From NCBI RefSeq assembly GCF_000814005.1, contig NZ_JWLK01000007.1, forward strand, positions 115,304-179,303: 64,000 nucleotides of DNA. Reading direction: 5' to 3'. Every line of letters begins with the position of its first letter. Positions within the stretch are counted from its first letter, which is position 1. Both the position numbers and the translations under genes were made by a program. Positions 54,770 through 64,000 of this stretch are shown piece after piece. The notes under the pieces were generated by a model. It saw only the letters and a program-made list of their open reading frames with translations, ran no database searches and had not been told where the DNA came from. Source of the DNA: Ruegeria sp. ANG-S4 (GTDB lineage: Bacteria; Pseudomonadota; Alphaproteobacteria; Rhodobacterales; Rhodobacteraceae).

Positions 54770-56023
54770 TTATCGCAGTGCGCGGCCCTTTACGATCGCA
54801 TCTGTGCCGAACCGCTTTCTGATCTTATCCGTTGCCCGTTCTGCCTGCGATCTTCGTGCCGCACCCGGGTCCAAAAGATCACCCGAGATATCGGCCTGAT
54901 CCTCGGAGCAAAGGTCTGACAGGCCGCATCCCAGCAAACGGTATGGACCCTGATCACCGACTTGATCGAATAGCCCGCGCGCCGTGCGGTAAATCCGGTC
55001 CGCGATCTGCGTCGGATCGCGCAGCGACACCCGTCTTGTGATGATCTTGTGGTTGGCTCGTTTCAGCTTCAGCGTAACCACCCGACCGGCCAGTCCTTTG
55101 GCCTTTGCCCGATCCGCGACCTTTTCGGACAGCCGCCAAATGTGTCCATCCAGTATGTCTGTGCTCGCCGTGTCCTCGAAGAACGTTGTCTCGTTGCTGA
55201 TGGACTTCATAGGTTCATGTGCCGAGACGCGCCGTTTGTCCTGTCCGCGTGCAAGGTGCCACAGCCGATATCCCATCGAGCCGAACCGCGCTGTCAAGGC
55301 CTCTTGGTCCCAACGCAACAGATCAGCGAACGTGCGTATTCCGGCGCGATCCAGCGAATCCTGTGCGGCGGGACCTATGCCCCAAATCAGGCGAACAGGC
55401 TTGTCGTGCAGGAATACCGACGTTTCTGCCTTGCCGATCACTGAAAACCCGCGCGGTTTGTCCAGGTCCGAGGCGACTTTCGCCAAAAACTTGTTGTGGC
55501 TCAGCCCAATGGACCCTGTCAGCCCCAGTTCGTCTTTCATGCGTTTGACCAGCCGCGCCAGCATGACAGCAGGCGGCGCTCCGTGCAGGCGTTGTGTGCC
55601 GGAGAGGTCCATGAAGGCCTCATCCAAAGACAACGGTTCGACGTCCGGTGTCAGTTCATCCATCATGGCCCTGATCGCGCGCGAGGCTTCTGCATAGACC
55701 GACATTCGCGGCTTGATCACGACGGCGTCCGGACACAGCTGAAGCGCCTTGAACATTGGCATCGCCGACCGAACACCCCTGATGCGCGCCACGTAACACG
55801 CAGTGGAAACGACACCGCGTTTGCCGCCGCCAATGATTATTGGCTTGTCGGCAAGATCGGGATTGTCGCGTTTTTCGACCGAGGCGTAAAACGCGTCGCA
55901 ATCCATGTGCGCAATGCTCAGGTCGAACAATTCGGGATGGACCGTCACGCGCGGGCTGCCGCAGGACGGACAGCGCCGTTCTTCGGTCAAAGAGGTCAGG
56001 CAATCTCGGCAGAGACCGGGCAT
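54770..56023 (-). CDS. dinB: DNA polymerase IV with N-terminal zinc-ribbon-like segment
   Basis: 417-residue Y-family translesion polymerase. The start at 56023 gives MPGLCRDCLTSL... with C-x2-C and C-P-S-C spaced 12 apart, a probable zinc ribbon not present in E. coli DinB but frequent in Rhodobacteraceae. The polymerase domain follows: IAHMDCDAFYASVEKRDNP (first catalytic Asp), EPLSLDEAFMDLSG (catalytic D-E), GLSHNKFLAKVASDLDKPRG, then the little-finger domain. The C terminus lacks an obvious beta-clamp Q-L-x-L-F. Confidence 0.9.
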   Translation of the reverse strand: MPGLCRDCLTSLTEERRCPSCGSPRVTVHPELFDLSIAHMDCDAFYASVEKRDNPDLADKPIIIGGGKRGVVSTACYVARIRGVRSAMPMFKALQLCPDAVVIKPRMSVYAEASRAIRAMMDELTPDVEPLSLDEAFMDLSGTQRLHGAPPAVMLARLVKRMKDELGLTGSIGLSHNKFLAKVASDLDKPRGFSVIGKAETSVFLHDKPVRLIWGIGPAAQDSLDRAGIRTFADLLRWDQEALTARFGSMGYRLWHLARGQDKRRVSAHEPMKSISNETTFFEDTASTDILDGHIWRLSEKVADRAKAKGLAGRVVTLKLKRANHKIITRRVSLRDPTQIADRIYRTARGLFDQVGDQGPYRLLGCGLSDLCSEDQADISGDLLDPGAARRSQAERATDKIRKRFGTDAIVKGRALR

Positions 56024-56061
56024 CCACTTCCTCTGCAGCGGGGCGTCACGTTGGGATTTTC

Positions 56062-56259
56062 TTATAACACCCGAAGCAGGCGAACAAAGGTCCAAAATTG
56101 CGAAGGGTCGCTAAGAAGAAAGCCCCCGCTGTGCGCGGGGGAAAGGTAACGGGCCTCAGGAAGAACCGACCCGTTGGGGAGTGTATCAACATCAGGGTCG
56201 TTCAAATATCGCTTCGGCGATACCGGCAATGCGGTTGCGTCAAAACTCGGTTTTGGCAT
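56062..56259 (-). CDS. Possible small protein gene downstream of pyrF (doubtful)
   Basis: 65 residues starting MPKPSFDATALPVSPKRY and containing NDPDVDTLPNGSVLPEARY. Composition is protein-like in the first 45 residues, but the frame crosses a terminator-like hairpin and has no clear ribosome site. No family recognised. Listed so it is not lost; treat as unproven. Confidence 0.2.
   Translation of the reverse strand: MPKPSFDATALPVSPKRYLNDPDVDTLPNGSVLPEARYLSPAHSGGFLLSDPSQFWTFVRLLRVL
56111..56141 (-). terminator. Terminator-like hairpin downstream of pyrF
   Basis: CCCCCGC (56123-56129) pairs with GCGGGGG (56135-56141), loop TGTGC. On the minus strand the stem is followed by CTTTCTTCTT. It would end a leftward transcript coming from pyrF, 274 bases upstream. 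Confidence 0.55.
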
Positions 56260-56414
56260 GTGTGTTTTCAGGCACAGGGACAAATTGGCGCGGCAAACGT
56301 CAAAATTGACGTTAGGTCAACCATTTGCGCGGCGGATTGGGTCGATTTGCACCAGATTTGCGGGTTGGGGGTCCGTTGCGGGTCAAATTAATTCGCGCCT
56401 CTGAGGGGCTGATT

Positions 56415-57134
56415 TCAGCCTCTGTTTGGTGCCATTGCCGGCGGGGACCTCATTTCGGCCATGATCGCCTCTGCCGCCGATCTGGGATCCTGCGCCTGAT
56501 GAATCGGGCGCCCCACAACGATATGATCGGCCCCGTCTGCGATGGCGTTGGCAGGTGTCGCCACCCGTTTCTGATCCCCCAGATCATCCCCAGCGGGGCG
56601 CACACCGGGCGTCACGATCAGGCGGCCCTCGGCCTGGGGCAGGGCACGGATCAAAGCGGCTTCCTGCGGGCTGGCGATAACACCGTCCGCGCCAGCCTCA
56701 AATGCCCGGGCCGCCCGTTCGACCACAAGGTCCCTGACATCGCCTTGCTTCAGCAAACTGGCGTCCAGATCATCCCGGTTCAGCGAGGTCAGAATGGTCA
56801 CGGCAAGTATTTTCAGGTCCTTGCCGCCAACGCCTTCCTTGGCCGCCTGGACCACATGCGGATCGCCATGCACAGTCAGGAAATCCAGATCGAATTGCGC
56901 CAGCCCACGCACGGCGTTTTCGACTGTATTGCCGATGTCGAACAGCTTCATGTCCAGGAAGATGCGCTTGCCGTGATCCTGCTTCAACTCGTTGGCCAAT
57001 GCCAGCCCGCCGCCCGTCAGCATACCCAGACCGATCTTGTAAAAAGACACGGTATCGCCAAGCCTTTCGGCCAGTGCGAGGCCTTGAAGCGCGTTGGGAA
57101 CATCTAAAGCTACGATCAGGCGATCATCGGACAT
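56415..57134 (-). CDS. pyrF: Orotidine 5'-phosphate decarboxylase
   Basis: 239-residue TIM-barrel enzyme for the last step of UMP synthesis. Catalytic motif FLDMKLFDIGNTV (Lys and Asp network), substrate-binding LIVALDVPNA at the start and VTPGVRPAGDDLGDQKRV near the phosphate loop, then VVGRPIHQAQDP. Length and motifs are canonical for the bacterial type I enzyme. Single gene by spacing. Confidence 0.95.
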   Translation of the reverse strand: MSDDRLIVALDVPNALQGLALAERLGDTVSFYKIGLGMLTGGGLALANELKQDHGKRIFLDMKLFDIGNTVENAVRGLAQFDLDFLTVHGDPHVVQAAKEGVGGKDLKILAVTILTSLNRDDLDASLLKQGDVRDLVVERAARAFEAGADGVIASPQEAALIRALPQAEGRLIVTPGVRPAGDDLGDQKRVATPANAIADGADHIVVGRPIHQAQDPRSAAEAIMAEMRSPPAMAPNRG

Positions 57135-57271
57135 GGGGCGGGCTCCTTTAAGACAAACGTCTGTGTCCTAACGGGTTCGGCGTGCGCTGTCCACAAATCT
57201 CGGCCCGGATTTGTGGGAAATTGTCGGCGGACGTTGTGCTAGTATTCGGACCAAAGAGGAGGGAACAGATC

Positions 57272-57583
57272 ATGAAACGCTTGCTGATTTTGGGATTCAC
57301 CGTTTCGCTTATGGGATGCGAGACCACGCCGCCCAGCGAAGCAACGGCCTCAGCGACACCAACAAACGACGACCTTCTTCTTGTGCGTGGGTATCGCTCG
57401 ACAGACGATGATTGCCAACTGACGGGTGAGACGGCGTTTACGGTGAATTTTCTGGATGACGCAGCAGACCTTGTGTCGTGCCCGACGGATGGGGACGCCG
57501 CCCAATCCCTTGTTCAAATGTATGGTGCCGTCCGCGTTGCAGAAACTGGGGGATACACCGTCTATACAGTTCCCCGGCGGTGA
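57272..57583 (+). CDS. Small lipoprotein of unknown function
   Basis: 103 residues. Signal peptide with lipobox VSLMGC (Cys at about residue 16) after MKRLLILGFT; a ribosome site AGAGGAGGGA lies just upstream. The mature part is short and acidic with two further Cys (DDDCQLTG and LVSCPTDG), then a beta-like tail GGYTVYTVPRR. Probably outer-membrane anchored. No family recognised. Converges with, and overlaps by 22 bases, the following membrane protein gene. Confidence 0.75.
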   Translation: MKRLLILGFTVSLMGCETTPPSEATASATPTNDDLLLVRGYRSTDDDCQLTGETAFTVNFLDDAADLVSCPTDGDAAQSLVQMYGAVRVAETGGYTVYTVPRR

Positions 57584-58146
57584 TCCCTTCGCCGTAATGC
57601 CGCGACCGCGTTAGCAGCGATCAACGCAATGCTTGTCAACTCAAGCACCCAGTTCAAGCGCACGGATTGGATCTCGGTGTTCAGGAACGCGTCAAAGTTA
57701 TGAAATCCGGCGGCGCGAATTAGGACGAAGCAGATCAGGAACGCAAACCCGATAAGCGCCAATCCGATCTGCCGGAGATGCTGCCGCAACGTCCAAAACG
57801 CAATGGCTGTGACCATGGTGCCCGACATCATGATCGCCAGGATGAAGCTGACTTGCACGATGCGCCTTTTTTCGTACCACCCCTGAAACTGCGATAAGCA
57901 GCGCGCGGCAGCGGTAAAGGCCGATTGCAGGTCAAGTTGTTTGTTGATCATCAGGCAAACGAGGAAGATGGAAAGAACCAGCCAAAACAAGCGGACAGCG
58001 CCGTCCGTGGTTCGCCGCCAGGCCGCAAAACACAAGATCGCAGAGACACCGTAACCTGCGACCGTCACCCAACCCAGAACACTCGGATCGCCGATGACGG
58101 GCGACCACTGCTGGGATATGCATGATGACATCTGGTCTGCGAACAT
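57562..58146 (-). CDS. Hypothetical multi-pass membrane protein
   Basis: 194 residues with about five membrane helices (24-42, 52-68, 96-116, 124-142, 165-182). The charged loop AARCLSQFQGWYEKRRIVQ separates the first two from the rest. The N-terminal start MFADQMSSC is not certain; ATG at 58131 is possible. No family or catalytic motif recognised. Overlaps the lipoprotein gene tail to tail. Confidence 0.7.
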   Translation of the reverse strand: MFADQMSSCISQQWSPVIGDPSVLGWVTVAGYGVSAILCFAAWRRTTDGAVRLFWLVLSIFLVCLMINKQLDLQSAFTAAARCLSQFQGWYEKRRIVQVSFILAIMMSGTMVTAIAFWTLRQHLRQIGLALIGFAFLICFVLIRAAGFHNFDAFLNTEIQSVRLNWVLELTSIALIAANAVAALRRRDHRRGTV

Positions 58147-58273
58147 GAAGGATGCTTCAACCCGGCATCAGTTCGCGAACGTCGCGACATAGGCTCAAAA
58201 TCATGGTTCTCCGTTAGGTCAGATATGTCAGTGCATGGTCAGCTTAACGGCCCGAACTTCATCGGGAAAGGCC

Positions 58274-58302
58274 CTTGAATACACGCGGATATTACCCAAA
58301 TT
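58274..58302 (+). promoter_or_regulatory. Heat-shock (sigma-32 type) promoter of clpB
   Basis: CTTGAAT (58274-58280) and CCCAAATT (58295-58302) are 14 bases apart, closely matching the sigma-32 consensus CTTGAAA-N11-16-CCCATnT. It lies 76 bases upstream of clpB, whose product is a heat-shock protein. Confidence 0.7.
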
Positions 58303-58377
58303 GAATGTGAGGCCCAGACCGACGCGTGCCGCCAAGCGGGCGCATCAAAAACGGGGCGCTTGGAGAAGGAGAATAAT

Positions 58378-60996
58378 ATGGACTTAAACAAGTTCACCGA
58401 ACGGGCACGGGGATTCGTGCAGGCGGCGCAGACGATTGCGCTGCGCGAAGGGCACCAGAGGCTGGAGCCCACACATATTCTCAAGGCATTGATGGATGAC
58501 GATCAGGGGCTGGCCAGCAACCTGATCACACGCGCAGGCGGCGCACCGAACCGCGTGGTCGAGGCGCTGGACGCCGCGATGGGTAAAATCCCGAAGGTCA
58601 GCGGCGACGCCAGCCAGATTTACATGGACGGCCAGACTGCCAAGGTTCTGGACGAGGCCGAGAAGATCGCCACCAAAGCCGGCGACAGCTTTGTCCCGGT
58701 CGAGCGCGTGTTGATGGCGCTCTGCATGGTGAAATCCAAGGCCAAAGAGGCGTTGGAAGCCGGGGCCGTATCCGCGCAGAAACTGAACGAAGCGATCAAC
58801 GACATTCGCAAGGGCCGCACTGCTGACACCGCCTCGGCGGAAGAAGGCTATGACGCGCTCAAGAAATACGCGCGCGACCTGACCGAGGCGGCTGCCGAAG
58901 GCAAGATCGACCCGATCATCGGACGGGATGAGGAAATCCGCCGCTCGATGCAGGTTCTGTCGCGTCGCACCAAGAATAACCCTGTTCTGATCGGGGAACC
59001 CGGCGTCGGTAAAACCGCAATTGCCGAGGGCATGGCCCTGCGCATCATCAACGGTGATGTGCCGGAATCGCTGAAAGACAAAAAGCTGCTCGCGCTCGAT
59101 ATGGGCGCACTGATCGCTGGTGCGAAGTACCGCGGTGAATTCGAAGAACGCCTCAAGGCCGTTCTGACCGAAGTAACCGAGGCCGCCGGTGAGATCATCT
59201 TGTTCATTGACGAGATGCACACATTGGTCGGTGCCGGTAAATCCGACGGCGCGATGGATGCCGCCAACCTGATCAAGCCTGCGCTTGCCCGGGGGGAACT
59301 GCACTGTATCGGCGCGACCACTCTGGATGAGTATCGTAAATACGTCGAAAAAGACGCAGCCCTTGCGCGCCGTTTCCAGCCGGTGATGGTCACGGAGCCG
59401 ACTGTCGAGGACACGATCAGCATCCTGCGCGGCATCAAGGAAAAGTACGAGCTGCACCATGGTGTGCGTATTTCCGACTCGGCACTCGTGTCGGCGGCGA
59501 CGCTCTCGCATCGCTATATCACCGACCGCTTCCTGCCCGACAAAGCCATCGACCTTGTTGATGAGGCGGCGTCGCGGTTGCGGATGGAGGTGGATTCCAA
59601 GCCCGAAGAACTCGATCAGTTGGATCGCCAGATCCTTCAGATGCAGATCGAGGAAGAGGCGCTGAAGCTCGAAGACGACGCGGCATCAAAAGATCGTCTG
59701 GAAACCTTGCAAAAGGATCTGGCCGACCTGCAGGAGCAATCCGCCGAGATGACCGCCCAATGGCAGGCTGAACGCGACAAGCTGGCCGGTGCGCGTGATC
59801 TGAAGGAACAGCTCGACAAGGCGCGCGCTGATCTTGAGATTGCCAAGCGCGAAGGCAACCTCGCCAAGGCGGGTGAGCTCTCCTATGGCGTTATCCCCGA
59901 GCTTGAGAAAAAGTTGACCGAGGCCGAAAACGCCGAAAGCAACGCCATGATGGCCGAGGAAACGGTGCGTCCCGAACAGATCGCGTCGGTGGTCGAACGC
60001 TGGACCGGTATCCCGACCTCGAAAATGCTGGAAGGTGAGCGCGAGAAGCTGCTGCGGATGGAAGATGATCTGCATTCCCGCGTCATCGGTCAGGATGCGG
60101 CGGTCACTGCCGTGGCCAACGCCGTGCGCCGTGCGCGTGCGGGCCTGAACGACGAAGGTCGCCCGCTGGGCAGCTTCCTCTTCCTCGGGCCCACCGGCGT
60201 GGGTAAAACCGAACTGACCAAAGCCGTGGCGAACTTCCTGTTCGACGACGACAACGCGATGGTGCGCATCGATATGTCCGAGTTCATGGAGAAACACGCG
60301 GTCGCCCGTCTGATCGGCGCCCCTCCGGGCTATGTCGGTTACGACGAAGGCGGTGTGCTGACCGAAGCCGTGCGGCGCAGGCCCTATCAGGTTGTACTGT
60401 TTGACGAGGTCGAAAAGGCGCATCCGGATGTGTTCAACGTGCTGCTGCAGGTTCTCGATGATGGCGTTCTGACCGATGGTCAGGGCCGCACCGTGGACTT
60501 CAAGCAGACGCTGATCATCCTGACGTCGAACCTCGGGTCTCAGGCGCTCAGCCAGTTACCCGAAGGCGCGGACAGCGCGCAGGCACGACGGGATGTGATG
60601 GATGCGGTCCGGGCGCATTTCCGGCCGGAATTCCTGAACCGTCTGGATGAGACCATCATCTTTGACCGCCTCAAGCGGGCCGATATGGATGGCATCGTCG
60701 ATATCCAGATGGCACGTCTGCAGAAACGTCTGGCGGCCCGCAAGATCGAGCTGGCTTTGGACGACGGTGCCAAGGAATGGCTGGCCAACGAAGGCTACGA
60801 CCCAGTCTTCGGAGCCCGTCCGCTGAAGCGCGTGATCCAGCGCGCCCTGCAGAACCCGCTGGCCGAAGCCTTGCTGGCCGGTGAGATCAAGGACGGCGAG
60901 ACCGTTCCGGTCACCGCAGGTGCCGATGGCCTGATCATCGGCGACCGTCTGGGCACATCAGACCGCCCAAGACCGGATGATGCCGTGGTTCATTGA
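58378..60996 (+). CDS. clpB: ATP-dependent disaggregase ClpB
   Basis: 872-residue Hsp100 chaperone that, with DnaK, extracts proteins from aggregates. N domain about 1-145 ([18 protein letters not shown]). NBD1 Walker [14 protein letters not shown] and Walker [16 protein letters not shown]; a long coiled-coil middle domain about 400-530 ([14 protein letters not shown]); NBD2 Walker [14 protein letters not shown] and the usual [15 protein letters not shown]. Start at 58378 follows GGAGAAGGAG. Ends with a good terminator. Confidence 0.97.
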   Translation: MDLNKFTERARGFVQAAQTIALREGHQRLEPTHILKALMDDDQGLASNLITRAGGAPNRVVEALDAAMGKIPKVSGDASQIYMDGQTAKVLDEAEKIATKAGDSFVPVERVLMALCMVKSKAKEALEAGAVSAQKLNEAINDIRKGRTADTASAEEGYDALKKYARDLTEAAAEGKIDPIIGRDEEIRRSMQVLSRRTKNNPVLIGEPGVGKTAIAEGMALRIINGDVPESLKDKKLLALDMGALIAGAKYRGEFEERLKAVLTEVTEAAGEIILFIDEMHTLVGAGKSDGAMDAANLIKPALARGELHCIGATTLDEYRKYVEKDAALARRFQPVMVTEPTVEDTISILRGIKEKYELHHGVRISDSALVSAATLSHRYITDRFLPDKAIDLVDEAASRLRMEVDSKPEELDQLDRQILQMQIEEEALKLEDDAASKDRLETLQKDLADLQEQSAEMTAQWQAERDKLAGARDLKEQLDKARADLEIAKREGNLAKAGELSYGVIPELEKKLTEAENAESNAMMAEETVRPEQIASVVERWTGIPTSKMLEGEREKLLRMEDDLHSRVIGQDAAVTAVANAVRRARAGLNDEGRPLGSFLFLGPTGVGKTELTKAVANFLFDDDNAMVRIDMSEFMEKHAVARLIGAPPGYVGYDEGGVLTEAVRRRPYQVVLFDEVEKAHPDVFNVLLQVLDDGVLTDGQGRTVDFKQTLIILTSNLGSQALSQLPEGADSAQARRDVMDAVRAHFRPEFLNRLDETIIFDRLKRADMDGIVDIQMARLQKRLAARKIELALDDGAKEWLANEGYDPVFGARPLKRVIQRALQNPLAEALLAGEIKDGETVPVTAGADGLIIGDRLGTSDRPRPDDAVVH

Positions 60997-61017
60997 TCCA
61001 CACACAAGACCACTGAA

Positions 61018-61042
61018 AGCCCGCCGGTTCGGCGGGCTTTTT
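61018..61042 (+). terminator. Rho-independent terminator of clpB
   Basis: AGCCCGCC (61018-61025), loop GGTTC, GGCGGGCT (61031-61038), then a run of T. It lies 22 bases after the clpB stop. Confidence 0.9.
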
Positions 61043-61103
61043 GATTCAACCGCGCGCTCTTCCCCCATCTAAAGGCACTTCAACAGCCCGATTCAGGCTT
61101 GGG

Positions 61104-62108
61104 CTAAGCTTCAGTTGCCTGGCGGCTTTTGCGGAGCGCCCGCAATTCATCTGACGACAACTTTGGGCCGGATTTCGCGACGGGCGGTGGTGTCTGTTGC
61201 GGCTTTGGCTGGGTCGGCATAAATGGCTTTTTTGTCTCCGCTTTGGTCTTCAGGTCCAGATAGCCCACGACGCCGCCCGCGCATTGCAGGCTGAATGCCC
61301 AAATGCCGATCAAAGCGTAGACGACCCAAAGTATAACAAGCGACCAAATGGGCCGCAGCGGCGCGGTGCCTTTGGTCATGTTCGCAAACTCTTGTACGTC
61401 GGCAACCAAGGTCTGTGCCATGCCCGAGACAATCGTCAGGATGATGATACAGGAATACAGGATGATCGCACCTACATAGCTGGTTACGGTCAGCGCAAAC
61501 AAAGGGCCAAACGACGCGCGAAAATGACGAAACGGGGTATAGGTAAGACCATCCGGGTCTCGACCGATTGAGGCAGATGCAATGGGCACCAGAAGGCTGG
61601 CGCGAATCGAGCAGATCGATAGAAACACGGCGATCAGTGCCAAAGCCGCGGGAATGGCCCAGGCGGTCTCCATATATCCCAGCGCCTGCTCTGTTGTCTG
61701 GTTCAAGTTTAGAAGTTCAGGTGAAACCAAAGCGGCTGAAAATGCTGCCATCAGGCCAAAAATCGCGGTCATGCCCACGCCTTGAACCGCACCATACACG
61801 ATGGCCGGAAGAACAAGACCGCGCACGCGGTTACTGGGTCGGATGTCCATGGCTTGCAGGCCAAAGCGCGTCCCAAGCAAAACCGGTATGACGGTCGAGG
61901 ACGCAACAATAAGAAACGCAACGATGAAGGACAGTGCCGGGATCAGAAGGCCGATCAGAAACCCCAGAAGCAATCCAATCAGAACATAAAGTGTCAAACC
62001 GATCAGCATGACCGGAAGAACCATGGCAAGTCGCCAGAAAATCGAGAATGACAAGGGAATGGCTTGAGAAAAGAGCAATGGGCTGACCTGTATTGAACCT
62101 GCTGACAC
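61104..62108 (-). CDS. Hypothetical multi-pass membrane protein
   Basis: 334 residues with six or more membrane helices. The first 75 residues are two tightly packed hydrophobic segments (LAMVLPVMLIGLTLYVLIGLL and ALSFIVAFLIVASSTVIPV); others lie at about 100-125, 150-172, 205-230 and 255-278. The C-terminal 55 residues are cytoplasmic, Lys/Pro-rich (KPQQTPPPVAKSG). No transporter signature seen. Possibly a YIP1/DUF-type integral protein; not identified. Confidence 0.7.
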   Translation of the reverse strand: MSAGSIQVSPLLFSQAIPLSFSIFWRLAMVLPVMLIGLTLYVLIGLLLGFLIGLLIPALSFIVAFLIVASSTVIPVLLGTRFGLQAMDIRPSNRVRGLVLPAIVYGAVQGVGMTAIFGLMAAFSAALVSPELLNLNQTTEQALGYMETAWAIPAALALIAVFLSICSIRASLLVPIASASIGRDPDGLTYTPFRHFRASFGPLFALTVTSYVGAIILYSCIIILTIVSGMAQTLVADVQEFANMTKGTAPLRPIWSLVILWVVYALIGIWAFSLQCAGGVVGYLDLKTKAETKKPFMPTQPKPQQTPPPVAKSGPKLSSDELRALRKSRQATEA

Positions 62109-62307
62109 CGACCGGGCAATGAAGCGGTGCCTTTTGCGCTAGTTTTTATGGCGAAGGTGGCAAAAGCGGATCGGCTTTGTGTCATTTTAGGACCGGCGTT
62201 AGGTATTTCGTTACAATCCCGTCTCTCAATCGTGACGCATATTGCCTTGGCTCTGTGGTAAGAGCGGGCTACCTCGGGAACAAGAAAGACTGAAAACGGA
62301 GACCCAG

Positions 62308-63210
62308 ATGGCGCATCGCTGGACCAACACTTTGACACATGCCGATATTACCCCAGAGGCGGCATTCCTGAACCGGCGGCAGGTAATGGCCGGACTGGCC
62401 GGTATCGGGCTGGCGGGCATGGCGACACCGGGTGCCGCACAGGAGGCTCTAGAGCCAAACACGTGGGAAGAAATCACCTCGTACAACAATTTCTACGAGT
62501 TTGGCACACGCAAGGATGATCCTGCCAAATACGCCGGCGCGCTGACAACCGAGCCGTGGAGTATCAAGATCGACGGTCTGGTCGATCGTCCGGGCGACTA
62601 TGACTTCAAGGACATCATGTCCGAGATGACAGTCGAAGAACGCATATACCGTTTCCGCTGTGTCGAGGCATGGTCGATGGTCATTCCGTGGAACGGGTTT
62701 GAGCTCGCCGATCTGCTGAACATGGCCGGTGTTCAGGAGGGCGCAAAATACGTGGCCTTCCAGACGGCGCTTCGCCCCGATGAAATGCCCGGTGTGCAAT
62801 TCCCGGTTCTGGATTGGCCTTATCGCGAAGGATTGCGGTTGGACGAGGCAATGCATCCTTTGACCATCATGGCCACGGGAATCTATGACCGTCCGATTCC
62901 AAACCAAAACGGTGCGCCACTGCGGTTGGTCGTGCCGTGGAAGTACGGCTTCAAGTCGATCAAGTCGATTGTGCGCGTCACACTGACGGATCAAGAACCG
63001 GCGACCAGTTGGAACATGTCCATTCCCAGCGAGTACGGTTTTTACAGCAACGTGAACCCCAAGGTGAACCATCCACGTTGGTCGCAAGCGTCAGAGCGGC
63101 GCGTCGGCGGTGGTCTGTTTGCCAAACGTGTTCCCACATTGATGTTCAACGGTTACGAAGAAGAGGTTGCCGGTCTTTACGAAGGTATGGATTTGGCAAA
63201 ATACTACTGA
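62308..63210 (+). CDS. msrP: Protein-methionine-sulfoxide reductase, molybdopterin subunit MsrP
   Basis: 300-residue periplasmic molybdoenzyme (YedY type) that repairs oxidised methionine in exported proteins. Twin-arginine signal [16 protein letters not shown] near residues 23-38. The Mo-coordinating Cys is in [17 protein letters not shown], with [13 protein letters not shown] near the end, all as in the family. Start at 62308 is set by the Tat signal position. msrQ follows after four bases. Confidence 0.95.
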   Translation: MAHRWTNTLTHADITPEAAFLNRRQVMAGLAGIGLAGMATPGAAQEALEPNTWEEITSYNNFYEFGTRKDDPAKYAGALTTEPWSIKIDGLVDRPGDYDFKDIMSEMTVEERIYRFRCVEAWSMVIPWNGFELADLLNMAGVQEGAKYVAFQTALRPDEMPGVQFPVLDWPYREGLRLDEAMHPLTIMATGIYDRPIPNQNGAPLRLVVPWKYGFKSIKSIVRVTLTDQEPATSWNMSIPSEYGFYSNVNPKVNHPRWSQASERRVGGGLFAKRVPTLMFNGYEEEVAGLYEGMDLAKYY

Positions 63211-63214
63211 CGTT

Positions 63215-63829
63215 GTGCATGCTCTGAACCAGATACTGCGCCGGGTGCCCGTTTGGCTTGTCTATTTTCTGGGCGTAATTCCGGCGCCATGGTGGTTCTA
63301 TCTCGGGCTTACCGGTGGGCTGGGGGTCGAACCCATTGAGGCGCTGGAGCACAGATATGGAGAACTGGCGCTTCAACTTCTGGTTCTGGGTCTCGCGATT
63401 TCCCCTTTGCGACGGATTGTCGGCCTGAATCTGATAAAGTTTCGCCGCGCCGTGGGTGTTTTGACATTTACATATGTCAGTTTGCATTTGCTTGTCTGGC
63501 TTGTGCTTGACGTTCAGGTTCCCAGTCAAATTTGGGCTGATATCCTCAAGCGGCCCTACATCACCGTTGGTATGGCAGCATTTGTTTTGATGCTGCCGCT
63601 GGCGGTGACGTCGAACAATTGGTCGGTTCGCAAGTTAGGACCGCGCTGGCGCAAATTGCACAGGCTTGTCTATCCAGTGGCGATCCTGGGCGCAGTTCAC
63701 TACGTCATGCTGGCAAAAGGATTTCAGATTGAACCGCTCATCTATTTGGCCGCCATATTGGTTTTACTGACTCTTCGCCTTCCGATTCCGTTTGGGATGA
63801 ACCGACGCCGGCAAGCCGACTCTTTGTAA
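63215..63829 (+). CDS. msrQ: Haem-binding membrane subunit MsrQ
   Basis: 204-residue inner-membrane b-type haem protein that passes electrons from the quinone pool or flavin reductase to MsrP. Six helices with the haem His candidates in YVSLHLLVWLVL, WRKLHRLVYPVA and GAVHYVMLAKG. Start is GTG at 63215, four bases after the msrP stop; a longer frame from ATG 63167 overlaps msrP and has no signal of its own. Ribosome site is weak, so coupling to msrP translation is likely. Confidence 0.92.
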   Translation: MHALNQILRRVPVWLVYFLGVIPAPWWFYLGLTGGLGVEPIEALEHRYGELALQLLVLGLAISPLRRIVGLNLIKFRRAVGVLTFTYVSLHLLVWLVLDVQVPSQIWADILKRPYITVGMAAFVLMLPLAVTSNNWSVRKLGPRWRKLHRLVYPVAILGAVHYVMLAKGFQIEPLIYLAAILVLLTLRLPIPFGMNRRRQADSL

Positions 63830-64000
63830 AGTTGGCCAATGATTGTGCGGGCGATTGCGATTCCGAGGTTTGGTACCTTCGATTTGCAGGGGTTTCTTCT
63901 GAATTCCCGTCTGATATCTATGTAAATAACGGAAAATTAACAGTTTTTATATTTTTTCGGGATTTTTTGATTTTTTGGGGATTTTCCACTTGCGTGTAAT
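63830..64000. other. AT-rich intergenic end of window
   Basis: 171 bases after msrQ, strongly AT-rich from 63906 on (runs of T such as TATATTTTTTC and GATTTTTTG). No gene is seen before the edge. It looks like an intergenic promoter or terminator zone of the next gene. Confidence 0.4.

Larger units (their letters stand above)
56024..56414. other. 391-base gap between dinB and pyrF, with a minus-strand hairpin
   Basis: No confident gene. A minus-strand reading frame 56062-56259 begins MPKPSFDATALPVSPKRYL and reads through the hairpin at 56123-56141; it could be a small gene or chance. The region downstream of pyrF ends in that hairpin, so a leader, tail or small RNA is possible. Confidence 0.4.

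Noticed and set aside
56098..56391. Plus-strand frame (97 residues) starting near the hairpin upstream of dinB
   Set aside because: Basic, Cys/Arg-rich composition without motifs, no ribosome site, and it reads across the hairpin.
1..64000. CRISPR arrays, insertion sequences, integrases, phage genes or rRNA
   Set aside because: None seen on reading both strands; only one tRNA was found.

Overview
The window looks like a chromosomal segment of a marine Roseobacter-clade alphaproteobacterium (Rhodobacteraceae). The evidence is the content: a DMSP-lyase gene of the dddQ type, the aerobic cobaltochelatase pair cobS/cobT next to bolA and a J-domain gene, a complete urt-ure urea block, an alphaproteobacterial 41-residue ribosomal protein L36, and moderately high GC coding DNA. 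I see no insertion sequence, phage or CRISPR array.

Layout. 1-2875: iron and metal genes (bacterioferritin cut by the window edge, its ferredoxin partner, an imelysin-like protein and a divergent DUF2796 protein). 2912-14765: urea uptake and hydrolysis. urtABCDE runs leftwards and ureD-A-B-C-E-F-G runs rightwards from a shared 417-base intergenic region that carries a direct repeat. The ure operon also holds a 53-residue His-rich membrane microprotein between ureA and ureB and a DUF1127 gene between ureC and ureE.

14762-26186: an onium-compound / osmolyte catabolic island. Leftward genes, mostly joined by 4-base start/stop overlaps, are a FAD-GcvT demethylase-like protein, an MDR oxidoreductase, dddQ, three enolase-superfamily enzymes, a small cupin and a HemL-type aminotransferase. 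An RpiR regulator, a Rieske oxygenase and a small AhpD-like protein are transcribed divergently.

26191-39741: a compact, apparently single-operon biosynthetic cluster, the most unusual part of the window. Its order of transcription is glycosyltransferase, acyl-CoA-dehydrogenase-like oxidase, HupE/UreJ-like membrane protein, stand-alone adenylation domain, stand-alone carrier protein, an NRPS of C-A-PCP type, and an NRPS of C-A-PCP-TE type. The oxidase, adenylation domain and carrier protein resemble the PltE/PltF/PltL set that makes pyrrole-2-carboxyl-S-PCP from proline. The first NRPS has a complete PP-loop domain, resembling the N-acetyl-sugar amidotransferases that make amidines, inserted inside its adenylation domain. 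The specificity residues of that adenylation domain read Asn-like. A pyrrolyl-Asn-derived peptide with a modified carboxamide (amidine or thioamide), possibly glycosylated, is the inferred product class.

39899-64000: mostly housekeeping. It holds DUF427, an aminopeptidase P, a winged-helix/hydrolase fusion, cobT and cobS with three genes between them, an Asp/Glu-racemase homologue lacking both catalytic cysteines, an AhpD-like protein, J-domain protein, BolA, a GNAT/XRE-cupin pair, an iron-binding periplasmic protein with a TGA-N9-TCA box at its promoter, a SemiSWEET, rpmJ, tRNA-Val, N-formylglutamate amidohydrolase, dinB, pyrF, clpB with a heat-shock-type promoter, and msrP-msrQ.
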